A stretch of 64,000 bases of DNA from Climacium dendroides (GCA_950106755.1 OX467089.1:28873345-28937344), one strand, 5' to 3'; numbered from the stretch's first letter, positions 37,351 to 49,064 are shown. Notes: generated from the sequence alone by a model not told the origin. A program made the numbers and translations.

Positions 37351-37825
37351 GTGTACAGCATGCAGCCAGCAAGGGCACCATTGTCTAACCGCAGGAAGCA
37401 AGAACTTTGTGATGATCGCCTATGGGTTTGCGAGGTGAACAGAGCTCGATTGCTAAACATACAGCGCATGCATTGTCCATGTTTAGTGTGTAAGGGTCAT
37501 CGAACACTAAAACTTTCTATAGTAAGACTTCACCTCATTCGCAATGGTCGAGATGCACATTTTCGAGTATGGAGAGGTCCTGGGCAACGAGATTCGTCAG
37601 ATGATGAGTGGGAGGCCGCTTTCTGGAGGCCAACAAACTATGGCCCACCCGTTTGAGACGAACAGATCAACACACGACAAATGATAGATGATGCATTTGA
37701 CAACAGGGATGATGTTCCTGACTTACAAGAAAGAGCTTGTGATGCAGTGATGGATGCTTTTGCAGTAGCTGATGCTGTTCAGGAATCTTTTAGTGGCAAT
37801 GCAGATGCTAGTGCTGAGTTCTAGC
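37351..37825 (+). pseudogene. TNPD transposase N-terminal remnant
   Basis: A plus-strand frame with 'DDRLWVCEVNRARLLNIQ' then 'MHCPCLVCKG' and 'VRLHLIRNGRDAHFRVW', matching the transposase-associated N-terminal domain of CACTA TNPD/TNP2 proteins (Cys-x-Cys-x-x-Cys followed by HL..G....Y..W). It breaks at a TGA (37657) and then continues as an acidic stretch (DAFDNRDDVPDLQE) interrupted by TAG. The DDE catalytic region is absent because the element ends about 600 bp later. It points away from the TNPA-like gene, unlike canonical En/Spm where both share one direction. Confidence 0.65.
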
Positions 37826-38422
37826 TTAGTGGTGGAGGAGCTGATGCTGCGGAAGAAGTGAATAGCAGAGTATTAGAGTGTTCATAAAAAAAATCCACAT
37901 GCATCACATATTGTATTATTTACTGGACAGCATGACGCACACTAATTTATACAATTGTTTTTTGTATACAATTCTATGTCTGATTGGAAAATGTTTCTTT
38001 GCAATTTTCACATTGAGCCACCTGACAAAGTTATTTGTTAGTATTTCCATAGTCAACTGAAGCACCCTGTCTATGACTAAAACATGACTGTAATAAAATA
38101 ATTCCTTTATAGAATATCATAATAGAAAAGTTATAATTTGAATTTCCACGGTGTCTTATTGGTAGTCATTCGTCAGTTCTATCGGCACTCGACAAACATT
38201 CTAATCACTGTAGTATGACTACAGATAGTCCACATCAGCTATAAGGCAATTGAAGACAGACTTAACTGTAGATGATACCAATTCTGGTCGCCGATTTCAT
38301 CTGGTCGCCGATTTCATCCGGTTGCCATTCGTTACTGTAGGAAGTGACTACTAAATGACTGTGGCCCTTGACAGGTTAGCTTTGGCGCCATTTCTGCGAT
38401 TGGTAGTCATTTTCCAGTAGCG

Positions 38423-38868
38423 TTTTAGTCACCAGTCATTTCTTGTTTGGTCACATTTGACCCTATTTGAACCGGTTCGTTGTAGATCCGAATTTCGACC
38501 TCACTTGTTTCCTCTCACACTTCAATCGTCAGATGAACAAATAGGAAAACATCGTATTAGAAAAAGTACTCAAGGCAAAAATCTGGTTGCTCAAATTACG
38601 TCCAGAATTCAAACACAAAAGGAACAGCTTAGATATCAAAAGTTGGAGTAGAATAAGCTAAGGTGGAATGCCTAAGTAATAAGCCTGCCCAAACATTTAA
38701 AATACAAAGAAAAGAACCTAACGGTAACCAAAAAAACAAGGCAACGGTTTCATAGACCATTCCGTAAAAAGCGAGAGGCCGTTAACCAATCATCCCTTGA
38801 AAATCAGAATTCTGGTCCATGCTTGGGAAACTCGTTTTGGAAAACTCACTACTTAAAACTAACTTCCT
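38423..38868. other. Spacer right of the CACTA element
   Basis: No gene seen. Two further AGTC words lie just past the proposed CACTA end, so that end could be a little further right. Confidence 0.4.
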
Positions 38869-38869
38869 A

Positions 38870-39183
38870 TCTACCCTTGTGTGCCTTCTTAAAACTACGT
38901 GCGCCTTTCTCCATTGTCATAGAGTGCCTTCGGGAAGAGTACTTGGTGGGGGTTGCCTTTGCTACCAACTAGGTCTTGATCACTCGGACGAATCGCGTAG
39001 TCTTGGCCGATCCAAGTTCTTCTTCATCTTCATCCATTTCTGTCTCGTCACTTTGAACGATCTCCTCCTCAGATTCTTTAATCTCCTAAATCTCCACGTC
39101 GTCATTCTCGGGCGAGTACTTAGTTAGATTTATCATTGTATTGTCCTTCTTTGGAGTCGCGCTAGTTGCTGCCTCCATCATAT
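38870..39183 (-). pseudogene. Acidic gag-start fragment of LTR family 2, copy 2
   Basis: Reverse-strand frame from ATG about 39183 (MMEAATSATPKK) with an acidic middle (DETEMDEDEEELGSAK) and two internal TAGs. It lies directly downstream, on its own strand, of the family-2 LTR and leader, so it occupies the gag position. It has no diagnostic motif and is truncated near the CACTA element. Confidence 0.4.
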
Positions 39184-40317
39184 GCATAGAGCTTTCCGGA
39201 AACTCTCGTGTTGGTGTCGCAGCACAGGGTAAGTGAAATTCCCTATTATGCTTACAAAAACCACTTTAAAGCATAATAAAGTGACTCTAAAGATCGAACC
39301 CAAGAGACTCTGTGAAGTGTTTTGTATTACTAGGTAATTTGGGGGTAAATATCAATACAAATGCTTTTCTTTCTCTCTGGTTCTCCTTTCCCCCCAAAAC
39401 CGGATGACTCAGACGACCATTAATCATTGATCCAGACTATACTTCTAATCAATCCAAACCAAGATCCGGTCATCCAATAAATTCAAATCTTGCCGGAATT
39501 AACAAATCCGCCTAGATATCACTACTACACTCGAGGGTCTCTCCTTCCTCGGTTTCCGTTCCTGTTTTGCTTAACCTCTGTTGTCACTTCAGAGGGGGCT
39601 GCCACTTGGTTTTTAGAGAGGTAGGCCCACCACTCCTTCTGGAACTTATAGTGATGGAAGACTCACTCGACTAAGTCTAATTTCCTATTCTAACAGGATC
39701 CGGTTTGATCTTTTACAACAGACCAGGAGTGAATCCGGTCTGCAGGTCACACAAAAATCCCCCGTACGATCCTCTCCAACTACAACAACCTTAATGCTTC
39801 CTTGGACCCATGCGAAACTAAGGTGGCTACAAGTGTGTCTGCCCGTACTAGCGCAACCGAGGGTTCTTTCGTTTATTGTTTCAGATGGCGAGACCTCTCA
39901 AGCGATTGGATGCTAACCCAGATATCCCATCTGGTAGCTCTAGCACAGTTGAGAATCCCCTCCCTAACTGCCTAGCCTAACATTGGCTATTTCACTCGGA
40001 ATAATGAATGTGGGAATGTGATCCCACATGCTAGACCCATAATACTAGCATATGACGAAAAAATTCAAAAATTGTCTCCTTAAAAAGGGAAGTTTTTGAG
40101 TTCTCTTAGGAAGTTAGGTTAATTTAGGAAAACCGGATTTCCGGATCCGGGAAAATTTCATTAGGGCTAAAAACCTAATTTCGGAACCCTAGAAAGTTCC
40201 AGAAATCGGATGACGGCGCCGGCCCTAAAAACCGGAAACCGGATCCGTACTAGGGATAGGGTTTTGCCGCCAAAACTTGTCCCGTACATTTATCTGACTA
40301 AATCGACTACTTAGCCA

Positions 40318-40328
40318 GTATAAGAAGA
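40318..40328 (+). promoter_or_regulatory. TATA box of LTR family 1 (second copy)
   Basis: AGTATAAGAAG followed by AGGACTGTAG, as in the solo LTR at 4345. Confidence 0.65.
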
Positions 40329-40515
40329 GGACTGTAGCCAGCAGTGGGCGCGAGTAGTTCTTTGTTTCCACCAGTGTTTTCCGTCTTCCTAGCTTTGTGA
40401 GAATTCCGGTAGATTCAGGGACTGTGTGAGTTGCGATCGTACAAGAGTTACTGGAGTGAAAGTTTGTGAGTAGGAGAGTTAGGGAAAGATTGTGTGAAGG
40501 TTGTTTGTGAGCACG

Positions 40516-42404
40516 ATGACTTCTAGGGCAAGCCGGCGGAAGCTGAAGGATTTGCCCGAGGACTCGGAAGACGAGATGCCGCCACTGGTGCCCCGACCGA
40601 GGATGCCCCACGGAACCTCCAAAAGCCCATCACACCCCATGTTGTTGAGGTTCTCCCGTTGGCGCACCAGCCGGTCCTCCTCGGTAGGAACCTCCGAAAC
40701 CACCTTCATCACCAAAATGGTCCGGAAGGAGAGTTTGGTGTCTGACTTACTTTGTCCAGAAAGTGGTATCTTGGATACCACCCTTCGGGCGAAGCTAGAC
40801 CTATGGACAGTTAACACATGGAGGGCCGTCTACAAGTTCTGGGAGGCGCCGGACAAGGTTATGGAGAAGAATCAGGAGGTGATGGAGGGCGAATTCTGGG
40901 CGCCCGCCAACCCGAAGGAAGGTCACCAGGTTTCCGACCTGGTGAATCCGGAGTACCGGGATGTGATAGCATTTCTTAATCCTATCCTCCATCCAACCAA
41001 GCCGCGGCGAGTAGTAGCGAAGGTAGTTTCCACCATCTTGGGGAGCCTCCAAGGTAAAATGATGATGGATTGGGCAACCATCATCCATGAATTAATCGGG
41101 GACCTGATGCGTTCCCTTCGTTCCGGAAAAAAGGGTCAGAGTCCCCTTCCGGCGTATTTGTCCCATCCGTACGCTCATCACTCCCTACTTAAGGCAAACA
41201 AGGAGAGTGCCTACCAAGAGCTAGTTCAGCTCCAGCAGTACGGGGGAGAAGAACCCTCGCCTCGAGACGAACCGGACGATGAGGAGACGGAGGACGAGGA
41301 GCCAACCACTCCTCTAAGGAAGAGACGACGGCGGACTAAGACGCTAGTGGTGAATCCGTCAGAAGATCCTCCCGCACCGGAGACATAGGAAGAAGTTTAG
41401 GAGCAGAAGACGGAGACCGGACCAGCCTCGGAAGAAGTCCAACCTTCCATGCAACTGGTTGGGCCGGTGCGATCGCACGCTGTTACTACTCAAGCCGAGG
41501 CCGGACCCTCCCGGACCAGGATGATGGAGGGAGACAGGACCACCATGCGACTAGGGGGGATGCCATTAGAGGACATCCAGGAGATGGCTTAGCACCTGGT
41601 GTGGCGAGCGGATGACCTAACCAAGATCTGCGAGAACTAGGAGGGGGCTCTCAAACGGGTGTGCCGGAAGATGGCACTAACTGATCGGAACGCCATCTTC
41701 CGGAGGACGGATGCGTTGGTGGCGGCGGAGCAACAAAACGGTCTCCTCATAAAAGAACAAAAGAAGATGGTAACGGAGTTGGAAACGTTACGCGTAGAAA
41801 ACCGGACGTTGCGAGACCAAGCTCGGGACTCAGAATCCAAGTGTGTGGGATTAGAGAGCACTCTCCACACAGCCCAGGAACGGCCCAGCTCACAGAAGAA
41901 GACCACCGTCGGCAGATAGCGGCATTGTGTCAAGGTATAGTTCGGCTCCAGAGCTCTTTGGACGTACCGACGGATTGTATCAATAAAGCCCGGCTGTTTG
42001 AAGCCAACCTCGACGCAATCGCCAGCTCGAGTCGGGTTCACATCATCAAATGCTTGTTAGAGTAGGCGAGACGGATGGACGCATCCCGGGCAGAGATGCG
42101 GGAGATGATGGAGTATTTGGCTCCCACTGAGTCGGATCCGGTACCTCAGTCTTCCCCCTCCGCGCAAACTTTGGTGGTTCCGGAAGGCAATAACCCGGAA
42201 CCCATGGTTACTGAAGTATCACCGGTGGTACTGGTGAATCCGGAACTTTCACCACCATCCGGAAGGCCAGAAGGAGTGGACTGGAAACCCGTGATACCTC
42301 AAGGAAGCGAAGACCTACTTTCGGTGACTCCGACCATCAACTTGACGGGTGCTTCTCTGGAAGCTCACAGTGGGTCGGGCGGTATAGTCTTCCCCTCGTC
42401 ATAA
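40516..42404 (+). pseudogene. LTR-encoded protein, family 1, copy B
   Basis: Best-preserved copy of the LTR frame: ATG 40516 and an uninterrupted first 290 codons (to TAG at about 41386). It then has TAGs at positions that are Gln in copy A (MA-Q-HLVW; LLE-Q-ARR) and others, one frameshift near 41880, and TAA at 42402. The globular part contains 'PEYRDVIAFLNPILHPTK' and 'MMMDWATIIHELIGDLM'. It is followed by D/E-rich and RKRRRR segments, then a coiled coil with 'KARLFEANLDAIASSSRV'. About 125 bp near 40600-40724 is inverted relative to all other copies. A Transposase_32-type relation is possible; function unknown. Confidence 0.7.
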
Positions 42405-44633
42405 GAAGACCCAAAAGGATTCCCGGGGAAGTCCGGACGTTCAGGTAGTCGGGACCCGGAGTGTAGACAGGGACCCCAATATCGTGGAGGTCCAAAGATG
42501 GAGACAAAGGGGTCCAAATTTGTTTTCTCTGGAGAGTGGCCAGAAGGAGGTGAAGCTAGATTTACTAAAGGACTATGTTCTTTCCAAGGATCCGGATTCC
42601 AAGGAATAGTGTGCAATAGTGTAGTATAGCAGCAATACCGGAGTCCGGCTATCAAAGCCGAAAAAATAGGATCTGGGATTTACCGGAAATCTAGCGGACC
42701 AGTAGAAATGTTTTGTAGGATTTTTAGGATGATGTTAGTCTTAGTATAAGTAGGAGTTTTGATGGCCTTTTTGGTCATTCGCATCCATTCCATAGTTCTA
42801 GCATTGTACCTTTTTGAGCTTAATTTCAAGTGTTTGGAGGTGTGGGTCCATTCTTGCTTTTTTGGAGACTGAGAACTTACCTTGTGTAGCAAGAGTCGAT
42901 TTCGTGCGCGGTTCCGGATGTACTAACTTGATGGGGAGATCAACCGGATGGTTCCGGCAGTAGTGTTAGTGTAGTACTGCTCGGATGCCAGTATAGCCTG
43001 CGTGTAGGATACAGCCTTAGGTGAAAAGGGTATCAGAGGCTGCTAGCAACTTTTGTGTACGGAAGTATTGCAAGACGTGCCCGAATTCCGGATTGCCGGA
43101 ATTCCCCGTAGAACAGAGTCAAAGCCCTGGCGCAAGCCCAAGAGAGTATAAAGGAACCCCACCCGGTCGACAGGAGGCTCAGTGCTCGGTTAGGGTTAGA
43201 ATGTCGTTGTAGTCCTTGACCATCCCTGCGTGACCTAATCCGGAAAGCCTTCCAGATTTGTGAGGCGACGGAACAAGAGGACACTTCCGTTCCCTGAAGA
43301 GTTAGGTTAGTGCTAGTATCACAGAAAGAGAGAGAGAGAAGAGGGAAAGAGAGCGTTTTCTAGACACGGTAAGCATCCGGACAGTGGATCTGGCCACTCG
43401 TCACCCAAACCCAGGGATCCCGAAAGGGGCACTGAACGGTTTCCGGATTCTTCCGGAACCCATCCGGCACTGGTGGCCAAACCGGACCTATAGTCCGGAG
43501 TAGTCTGACGGAGAGAAAGTGAATGCTTAGATTGGATTATCCTATCAATCTATAATCTTCAAGTCCTTGTGGGAATGATTCCGGAGCGGTTTACTCAAAT
43601 GGGCCTTTGGTGTAAATTAAGGGCTAAATGGAGGAATATTGGTCCGACTAATCGCTACAAGTGGATATCGATGGCTATAGAGGTGACTTCTGTTGCATGT
43701 GACCGACTCTTTCTAGGTCGATCCAAGCCGAATTCCTTACACCTCCTACCAATCCTACTAACACCAAGCCGGAAGAAACCAGGAAGAGGTTTACCACTGT
43801 TGGCCTGAGGGTAGATGCAACCGGCATCATGTCCTTCACTATTGTAGTTTGTAGAGAGGCCTGCAGATCCAATCTTACTTTAGGGTTCATTGTGGGAATG
43901 CGATCCTACATGCTAGACTCATAATACTAGCATATGATGGAAAAATTCAAAAATTGTCTCCTTAAAAAGGAAAGTTTTGGTGGCAAAACCCTATCCCTAG
44001 TACGGATCCGATTTTTGGTTTTTAGGGCCGGCGCCGTCATCCGATTTCTGGAACTTTCTAGGGTTCCGGAATTAGGTTTTTAGCCCTAATGAAATTTTCC
44101 CGGATCCGGAAATCTGGTTTTCCTAAATTAACCTAACTTCCTAGGAGAATTCAAAAACTTCCCTTTTTAAGGAGACAATTTTTGAATTTGTCCATCATAT
44201 GCTAGTATTATGGGTCTAGCATGTGGGATCACATTCCCACAATGAACCCTAAATTTGCTGAGGTGCAATGATTCACTCCCAACACTTACAACCCATTCAT
44301 ATGCACATATAATCACAAGAAAACACCAAGGGGAGAAATTCCTCCTACAATCCGCTCATTTGCACTCAATCTCTCATCTCCTCACCCGGCCACTCTTTGG
44401 GAAGACTAGAAAAACAAACAGAAAATGCAAGAGGAGACAACACATGCAGAAAAAATGATTCTCCCCATCTTAGTCTTGAGACTTGAATTATATACAATTT
44501 TTACATAAAGTGTCCCCGGAAATCCGGTACTGATCCGGCCAAGATTTTCGGATCTGAACTTTTCCTAATTTTCCGAGATAAGGTCCGGTCTAACAAAATT
44601 TCCTACTTCTAAATTCCTAACTACCTACTCATC

Positions 44634-46404
44634 CTATGGGGGTCCACTACTATCTAGAGTAGCCATTGGTGATAGTTTACTTAAGTTCTTATTCCTGTCT
44701 CCCCTTTCCGGAATGCGTTCCAATTCCACAGGGAAAGTTGTCCTTGTTATTGACCTTGGAGCTCCTGACGCAGAAGCTATTCCTCCTACCTTCTCCTTTG
44801 AGACTGGGGTCTCAAACTTCCCCTCCAAGATCTCCAGGTCGTCCAATTCATCCGGAATTGAAATCCCGGATAGGGAGATCGACTTACTTTGGAACTTCCG
44901 GATGCTTTCTTCTATCCCCCTAGCATCTTTCCGAAACTCCTTCATCGTGTCTTCTATCTCTCCAGCGAAGTCAACGAGGATGCGGGCAATCCGGGTCCCG
45001 AATGGCTTCTGGCCCTTGTGCACTCCCTTGTCAAATGGCCTGGCCTTTGCCATCACATCGCTGGATGCCTCCATCATTGCGGTCATCTACTCTATTGCTG
45101 CCCTAGTCTCTTCCTGTAGAAATATAGCAATCCTCACCTGTTGACGGCTGGTTTCCAAATCCTTCCGGAAGACTTGAATCTTCCCTCGCAACTGGATTGC
45201 CAACTCGTCCATCTCCCGCAGGTTGATGTTTTGCCTCAACACCCGATCTTCTAATTCTCGGATTACATCTGGGTTGTTGATGTAGTTTGCCACCGTTTTC
45301 GACGCGCAATATTCGCGGTACTCCCCACCAAGTCCGCCACTTCGCGGAGCGTAGTGGTCTTAACCTACCAATCTGCTCTCACCGCACTGAGAATCCGGAT
45401 CAGGTCATTGAATGGACCCGTCAAGTTTGTCAATTGGTTAAGAGAAGTAGTCTTCGGCTTGATCATTTCCACTAGCTCTTCCTTCTGTGGAACGTCTGGT
45501 TTTGTTCTGCCCACCGGTTCCGGCTCCTTGTTCTTGAGGGAAACGGAAGGAGAACCCTTTAGGTTAGGCATCCACTTGATCCTTCTCCTAGTGAGGGGGA
45601 CTTCTTCTTCCTCCTCTTCCTCCACCTCCAGGGCCCTCTTCCTTGGGTTTTCACCCTTATCCTCCGGTTCTAGACTATCCGGTTTGGTCTCGAATCCCTC
45701 CTCATTCGATCCTCCAAACTTCCGGAGAGCCATCTGGGCTCTCCACTCCTTGTTCTCTTCTGTGGTCAAGAGGTTCTGGTTCTTATACAAGTGGAAAAGG
45801 TAGGGGCATATCGGAGTATCTCTACTCTTTTCCACAATGGCTACCAGGGCGTTCACCAACCCTTGTACGTAGCTCGCCCAGTCCATCTTCTTCTCCCCAC
45901 TCAAGGCTTCGAAGATGGCGTTCCTGATCGTGGAAGTCACTTGTGTAGGTTTTTCCGGATGCAGGATTGGCACCAAGAATTCCAACAACCAGCGGTGTCG
46001 CGCGCTGACACAATCCTCGATGGCAAATCCATCTTTGGGATTGGTTGCTCCCTTGAACTTCCCTCGCACGAAATCTCCTTTTTGGCTGGCTTACGCTGTG
46101 CTCCCTTCTTCAAACTCGTATACTCCTCCCCAGATTTTCCGTGTCTACATGGGCGGAACTAGCCGGAAGGAGTTGTCAAATTGGTTAGGGGCTCCTTCTA
46201 TGAGCTCCCTAACTATGGCTTCATTCCGGAAGCCCCAAGGTTTCCCGTAAAACCCTGCACATCTCATGGCGGAGAGATCCTCCATCAAATCCGCTTTCTC
46301 TTGATTGCTACTAGGCTCTAAAGGCGCCACCTTTCTAACCTTAACTTCTATTTTTGATGCGCTCGCTTGTCCCTAAGCTCTAGATCGCTTGAGCTGCGGC
46401 ATTC
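44634..46404 (-). pseudogene. LTR-encoded protein, family 2, copy 2
   Basis: Reverse-strand frame from about ATG 46404 (MPQLKRSRA) with several TAGs and at least one frame change between the two halves (near 45365-45293). The first half has 'RHRWLLEFLVPILHPEK' and 'MDWASYVQGLVNALV', an E-run and basic patch. The second half has a long coiled coil and 'VMAKARPFDKGVHKGQK'. It is colinear with 25870-27267. One stop is next to the A-D-W that is itself TAG in the other copy. Confidence 0.6.
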
Positions 46405-47153
46405 GTCTCCTCACCGAATGACTACCTTACTTTTCTTCTGGCCGCACGTCTTGTATCCTCATGATCTCTCCTCGGTCTCAACCGACTTACCACCTGTAAC
46501 ATAATATTCATTAAAATGAGAGTTTTCCAGTGAAATGGGAGTTGAGGAAGAGACTTTCAACCATAAATTTAATATACTTGTAGATCAATGACTACCAGGA
46601 AAGCATTGCAATGATACAGAAAGCGCATACGGAAGGTACAGATTCCAAAATCGAAGGTCAAAATTGTGACTTCTTCATAATTTATAGGAAGTCATCAAAT
46701 ATATATGTATTGGATGTATGCACTATAAACATAGAGCAATCCATGTACTAAACTACTACTTCCATCGTAGACTACACCTGTATAAGATACATATGATGTA
46801 AAACGTAGGGTTCAGGAAGCACTACGATTGAGCATTAGGACTTTTGTGAAATTGACAATTGCATCCACAAAATGAAGGCTTCGTGACCAGAAGGCTATGA
46901 GCCTGCCTTTATCAAAAGTAGAGACAAACGTAGGGATTGGCAAAGCCCGGATATTGGAGAGTCGAATACCAACTGTTACCCGACCTAATATTCTCAGACA
47001 TTGCACCAGAGAAAGTGCACTGCAAAAGATTATTTGGTGAGGCAACAGTTGTTATTCAACTCTACAACTTCCGAGCTACGACAATGTACTGTCCATAATG
47101 ACTATGAGGTCCACGATTGTCAAAGCCCCGGAAATTGTAGAATCGAATACCAA

Positions 47154-47350
47154 CTGTTCCCCTAGTTGACCCAATTCGTGGTAGAAGAGAAAGCAAACAT
47201 TATATAACCTTAACTCTCAGCTACTCTTCGAATGTACTCTCACACACCACAATGTCCAAAAAGCAATGTATGAGTGTACGTTCAAAGAATAGCTGAGAGT
47301 AAAGGTTATATAGTGTTTCTTTTGTCCTCTACCACGAACAGGCTCAACTA
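47154..47350. repeat. Long hairpin 1
   Basis: Arms of about 80 bp, for example 'ttcgtggtagaagagaaagc' pairing with 'tcctctaccacgaa', and 'ctctcagctactcttcgaa' with 'ttcaaagaatagctgagag'. The short loop is around 'ccaaaaagca'. Shares its apical sequence 'gtactctcacacaccacaat' with hairpin 2. Confidence 0.75.
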
Positions 47351-47452
47351 TGCACATAGTCGGGTCTAAGACATCGTTGTCACCTACAGTCTGTAGACAC
47401 CGTGTCCACAACATCCACAGAACAAAGGCTTCAAGACACCATGGTCTTCGAA

Positions 47453-47669
47453 CCAACTAAATACACAGTTGAGCTTAAAAGTGGAAAGGGAGAAAGCAAA
47501 CATCATATAACCCGACTCACACCCCTACTCATCAAGTACTCTCACACACCACAATGTCTAAAGAGTAGTGTATGAGTGTACTTGACGAGCATGGCATGAG
47601 TTGAGCTATATAATTTTTGCTTTGTCCATTTCCACTTTCAACCTCAGTTGTGCACTCAGTCGGTTCCAT
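47453..47669. repeat. Long hairpin 2
   Basis: Arms of about 95 bp: 'gaaccaactaaatacacagt' pairs with the inverted 'cactcagtcggttcc', and 'aaaagtggaaagggagaaag' with 'ctttgtccatttccacttt'. It has the same apex as hairpin 1 with several base changes, so the two are diverged copies. Confidence 0.75.
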
Positions 47670-48477
47670 GTGCAATGCAAACAATTATTTGCTAAGGGAA
47701 CAGTTGATATTCGACTCTACAACTTCCAAGTTACGACAACCCCTACATTACTCTCTGCTATTGATAAAATCAGGCTGAAGGCCTTACTAAGGTTTAGGGT
47801 TTATTATTTTTCTACTCTCTACACAAACTTAGGGATTGTCGAGCCTATATGTACATAATTAGGACCTCTTCTACATACAATTGTACATGAGGTACAAGAT
47901 GCAGTCCTCAATTTCTCCCGAGCCTTTAGAATTTCTTTTCTCCGACTGTATCCCCCCTTGTTAATCTGTCGGAGGTTGCCTCCATTGCGCTTACAACGAC
48001 CTTCTCTTCTAGATGCCCCAACTGGGAGTTGAAACATTAGTACAAAACGATCCACTATATTTCTGTTTCTTCAACCTCCTTTGTTCCAACGGAACCTGTG
48101 GACGTAGAATGGACTGCCCACGAGCAATAACTGCAACCGATTTTCGAAGCGGACTATTTGGAAACTTGAACTTCTCTTCCACTATGGACGTTGGATAATT
48201 CGCGTCTCCATAAAGCTCATGCCCATCACCCAATAGTTTAGGGTCATCTCGGACCATCACCCATGTATTGTTATAGAACATCATTACCGAGCAGTCCTAA
48301 ATGTATAGAGTATGAACCCCTAGTATTGACGGAAGACTATCACTTATAAATTTCCAACATGTACTTCTTTGTAGACTGCCACTCTACAATATGAATACAT
48401 AATATGAACAAGTATTATATGTGTGATTTACATCGCTGTAACTCCCTCGCCTTGAGAATCTCAGGCCCCCGACTGTA

Positions 48478-49064
48478 TCATGTATTTGGCTTCTTGTACT
48501 CATTCCACCGTTGATGCCTCTGTCGTTGTAAGAACATGCGGTCTGATGCGTCGAGATGACGAGCATCGCTTCGAATTCTCTGCACCGCATCATGTGTCTT
48601 AGACATCCGGACGCTCCCTGACAGGACATACCTGGGACGGCGCCTTGCACTATCACAAGCAGCTCTGATATGAGTGTCACGAGATCCACCAGTATCATGA
48701 GATCCACGAGAGCTCCCTGACTTGTTCCCTAGTGCAAGAATTTGTGTTGTGGCCTCGTCATAAAGCTTCTTTTTTGGCGCCATGTCTGATGCCACCAACG
48801 ATAACTGAGAAGCAAGTGGCCCCCCACAGCGCAAAGGAGAAGGTGAGCAAGACTTTGGCAGACGTGGGCCGTTATTAGGCGGACTATCCACCACACCGTC
48901 ATCCACGGGCTTAGTAGAATAGTCCATTGTGGAGTTTGCTGTTGCCGCCGAGCACAGAAAGTTTCCCCTGCTCAGGATTGCATACTGTCCATAGTCCAAT
49001 ATAGAATCCGCCTACGCAACGCACGGAAGGTGATCATCTCCATCAGTTGAATTCCATACGTCCA
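48478..49064 (-). CDS. Hypothetical basic protein
   Basis: Reverse-strand exon opening after an acceptor-like TTCTAG at about 49065. It contains 'SILDYGQYAILSRGNF', a Pro/Ser segment, 'MAPKKKLYDEATTQILAL', then an Arg-rich C-terminus and TGA. One in-frame TAG lies near 49011. No family recognised. It lies downstream of the FCP1-like gene on the same strand and may belong to the same mobile unit. An ATG at the MAPKKK position would give a shorter product. Confidence 0.4.

Larger units (their letters stand above)
28185..38422. mobile_element. CACTA (En/Spm-type) transposon, non-autonomous composite, about 10.2 kb
   Basis: The left end reads CACTAGTAGAAAAGGGG. The proposed right end TTTTCCAGTAGCG matches the inverted left end at 10 of 13 positions. 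Flanks are TTA and TTT, a possible 3-bp duplication with one change. Both ends and several internal blocks (28200-28760, 29570-29700, 30830-31110, 32340-32480, 35520-35640, 38090-38440) are dense in ATGACT/AGTCAT, the style of subterminal repeats bound by TNPA in En/Spm. It carries a TNPA-like gene, a TNPD N-terminal remnant, captured ubiquitin-protease exons and a MITE. No complete TNPD transposase remains. Confidence 0.72.
40009..44241 (+). mobile_element. Fold-back derivative of LTR family 1
   Basis: Bounded by the target duplication ATGAA (40004-40008 and 44242-44246). It consists of a forward LTR 40009-43659 (TGTGGGAATG..GCTACA), 231 bp of leader-like sequence, a second forward LTR start (43891-43978), and then an inverted LTR start ending in ..CATTCCCACA at 44241. 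Both outer ends are thus LTR 5' ends facing each other, which a normal integration does not give. The bases just left of 43891 (TTTAGGGTTCAT) are the inverse of the host flank right of 44241. Confidence 0.8.
39212..46495 (-). repeat. LTR of family 2, copy 2, interrupted by a 4.2-kb insertion
   Basis: Positions 39480-40008 and 44247-46495 together align with 24880-27440. At the join 'actcggaataatgaaccctaaatttgctgaggt' on either side of the insertion matches 'acctggaatactaaacttctgcagctgctgaggt' near 25340, allowing for divergence. It carries the second family-2 LTR frame. The ends are approximate; the upstream (U3) end near 46495 seems truncated relative to copy 1. Confidence 0.55.
46860..47830. 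repeat. Nested inverted-repeat (fold-back) element
   Basis: Outer arms: 'gaaggctatgagcctgcctt' (46884 onward) is inverted near 47750-47785, and 'cgaataccaactgtt' (46966, 47148) is inverted at 47043 and 47699 ('acagttg.tattcgac'). The word 'tagggattg.caaagcc' recurs at 46930, 47118 and near 47830. The centre holds two long hairpins. No coding capacity; the ends could not be fixed. The stretch 46496-46860 has no feature. Confidence 0.6.

Noticed and set aside
28185..38422. CRISPR-like array from the repeated ATGACT/AGTCAT words
   Set aside because: The words are short, in both orientations and irregularly spaced, typical of CACTA subterminal repeats in a eukaryotic genome.
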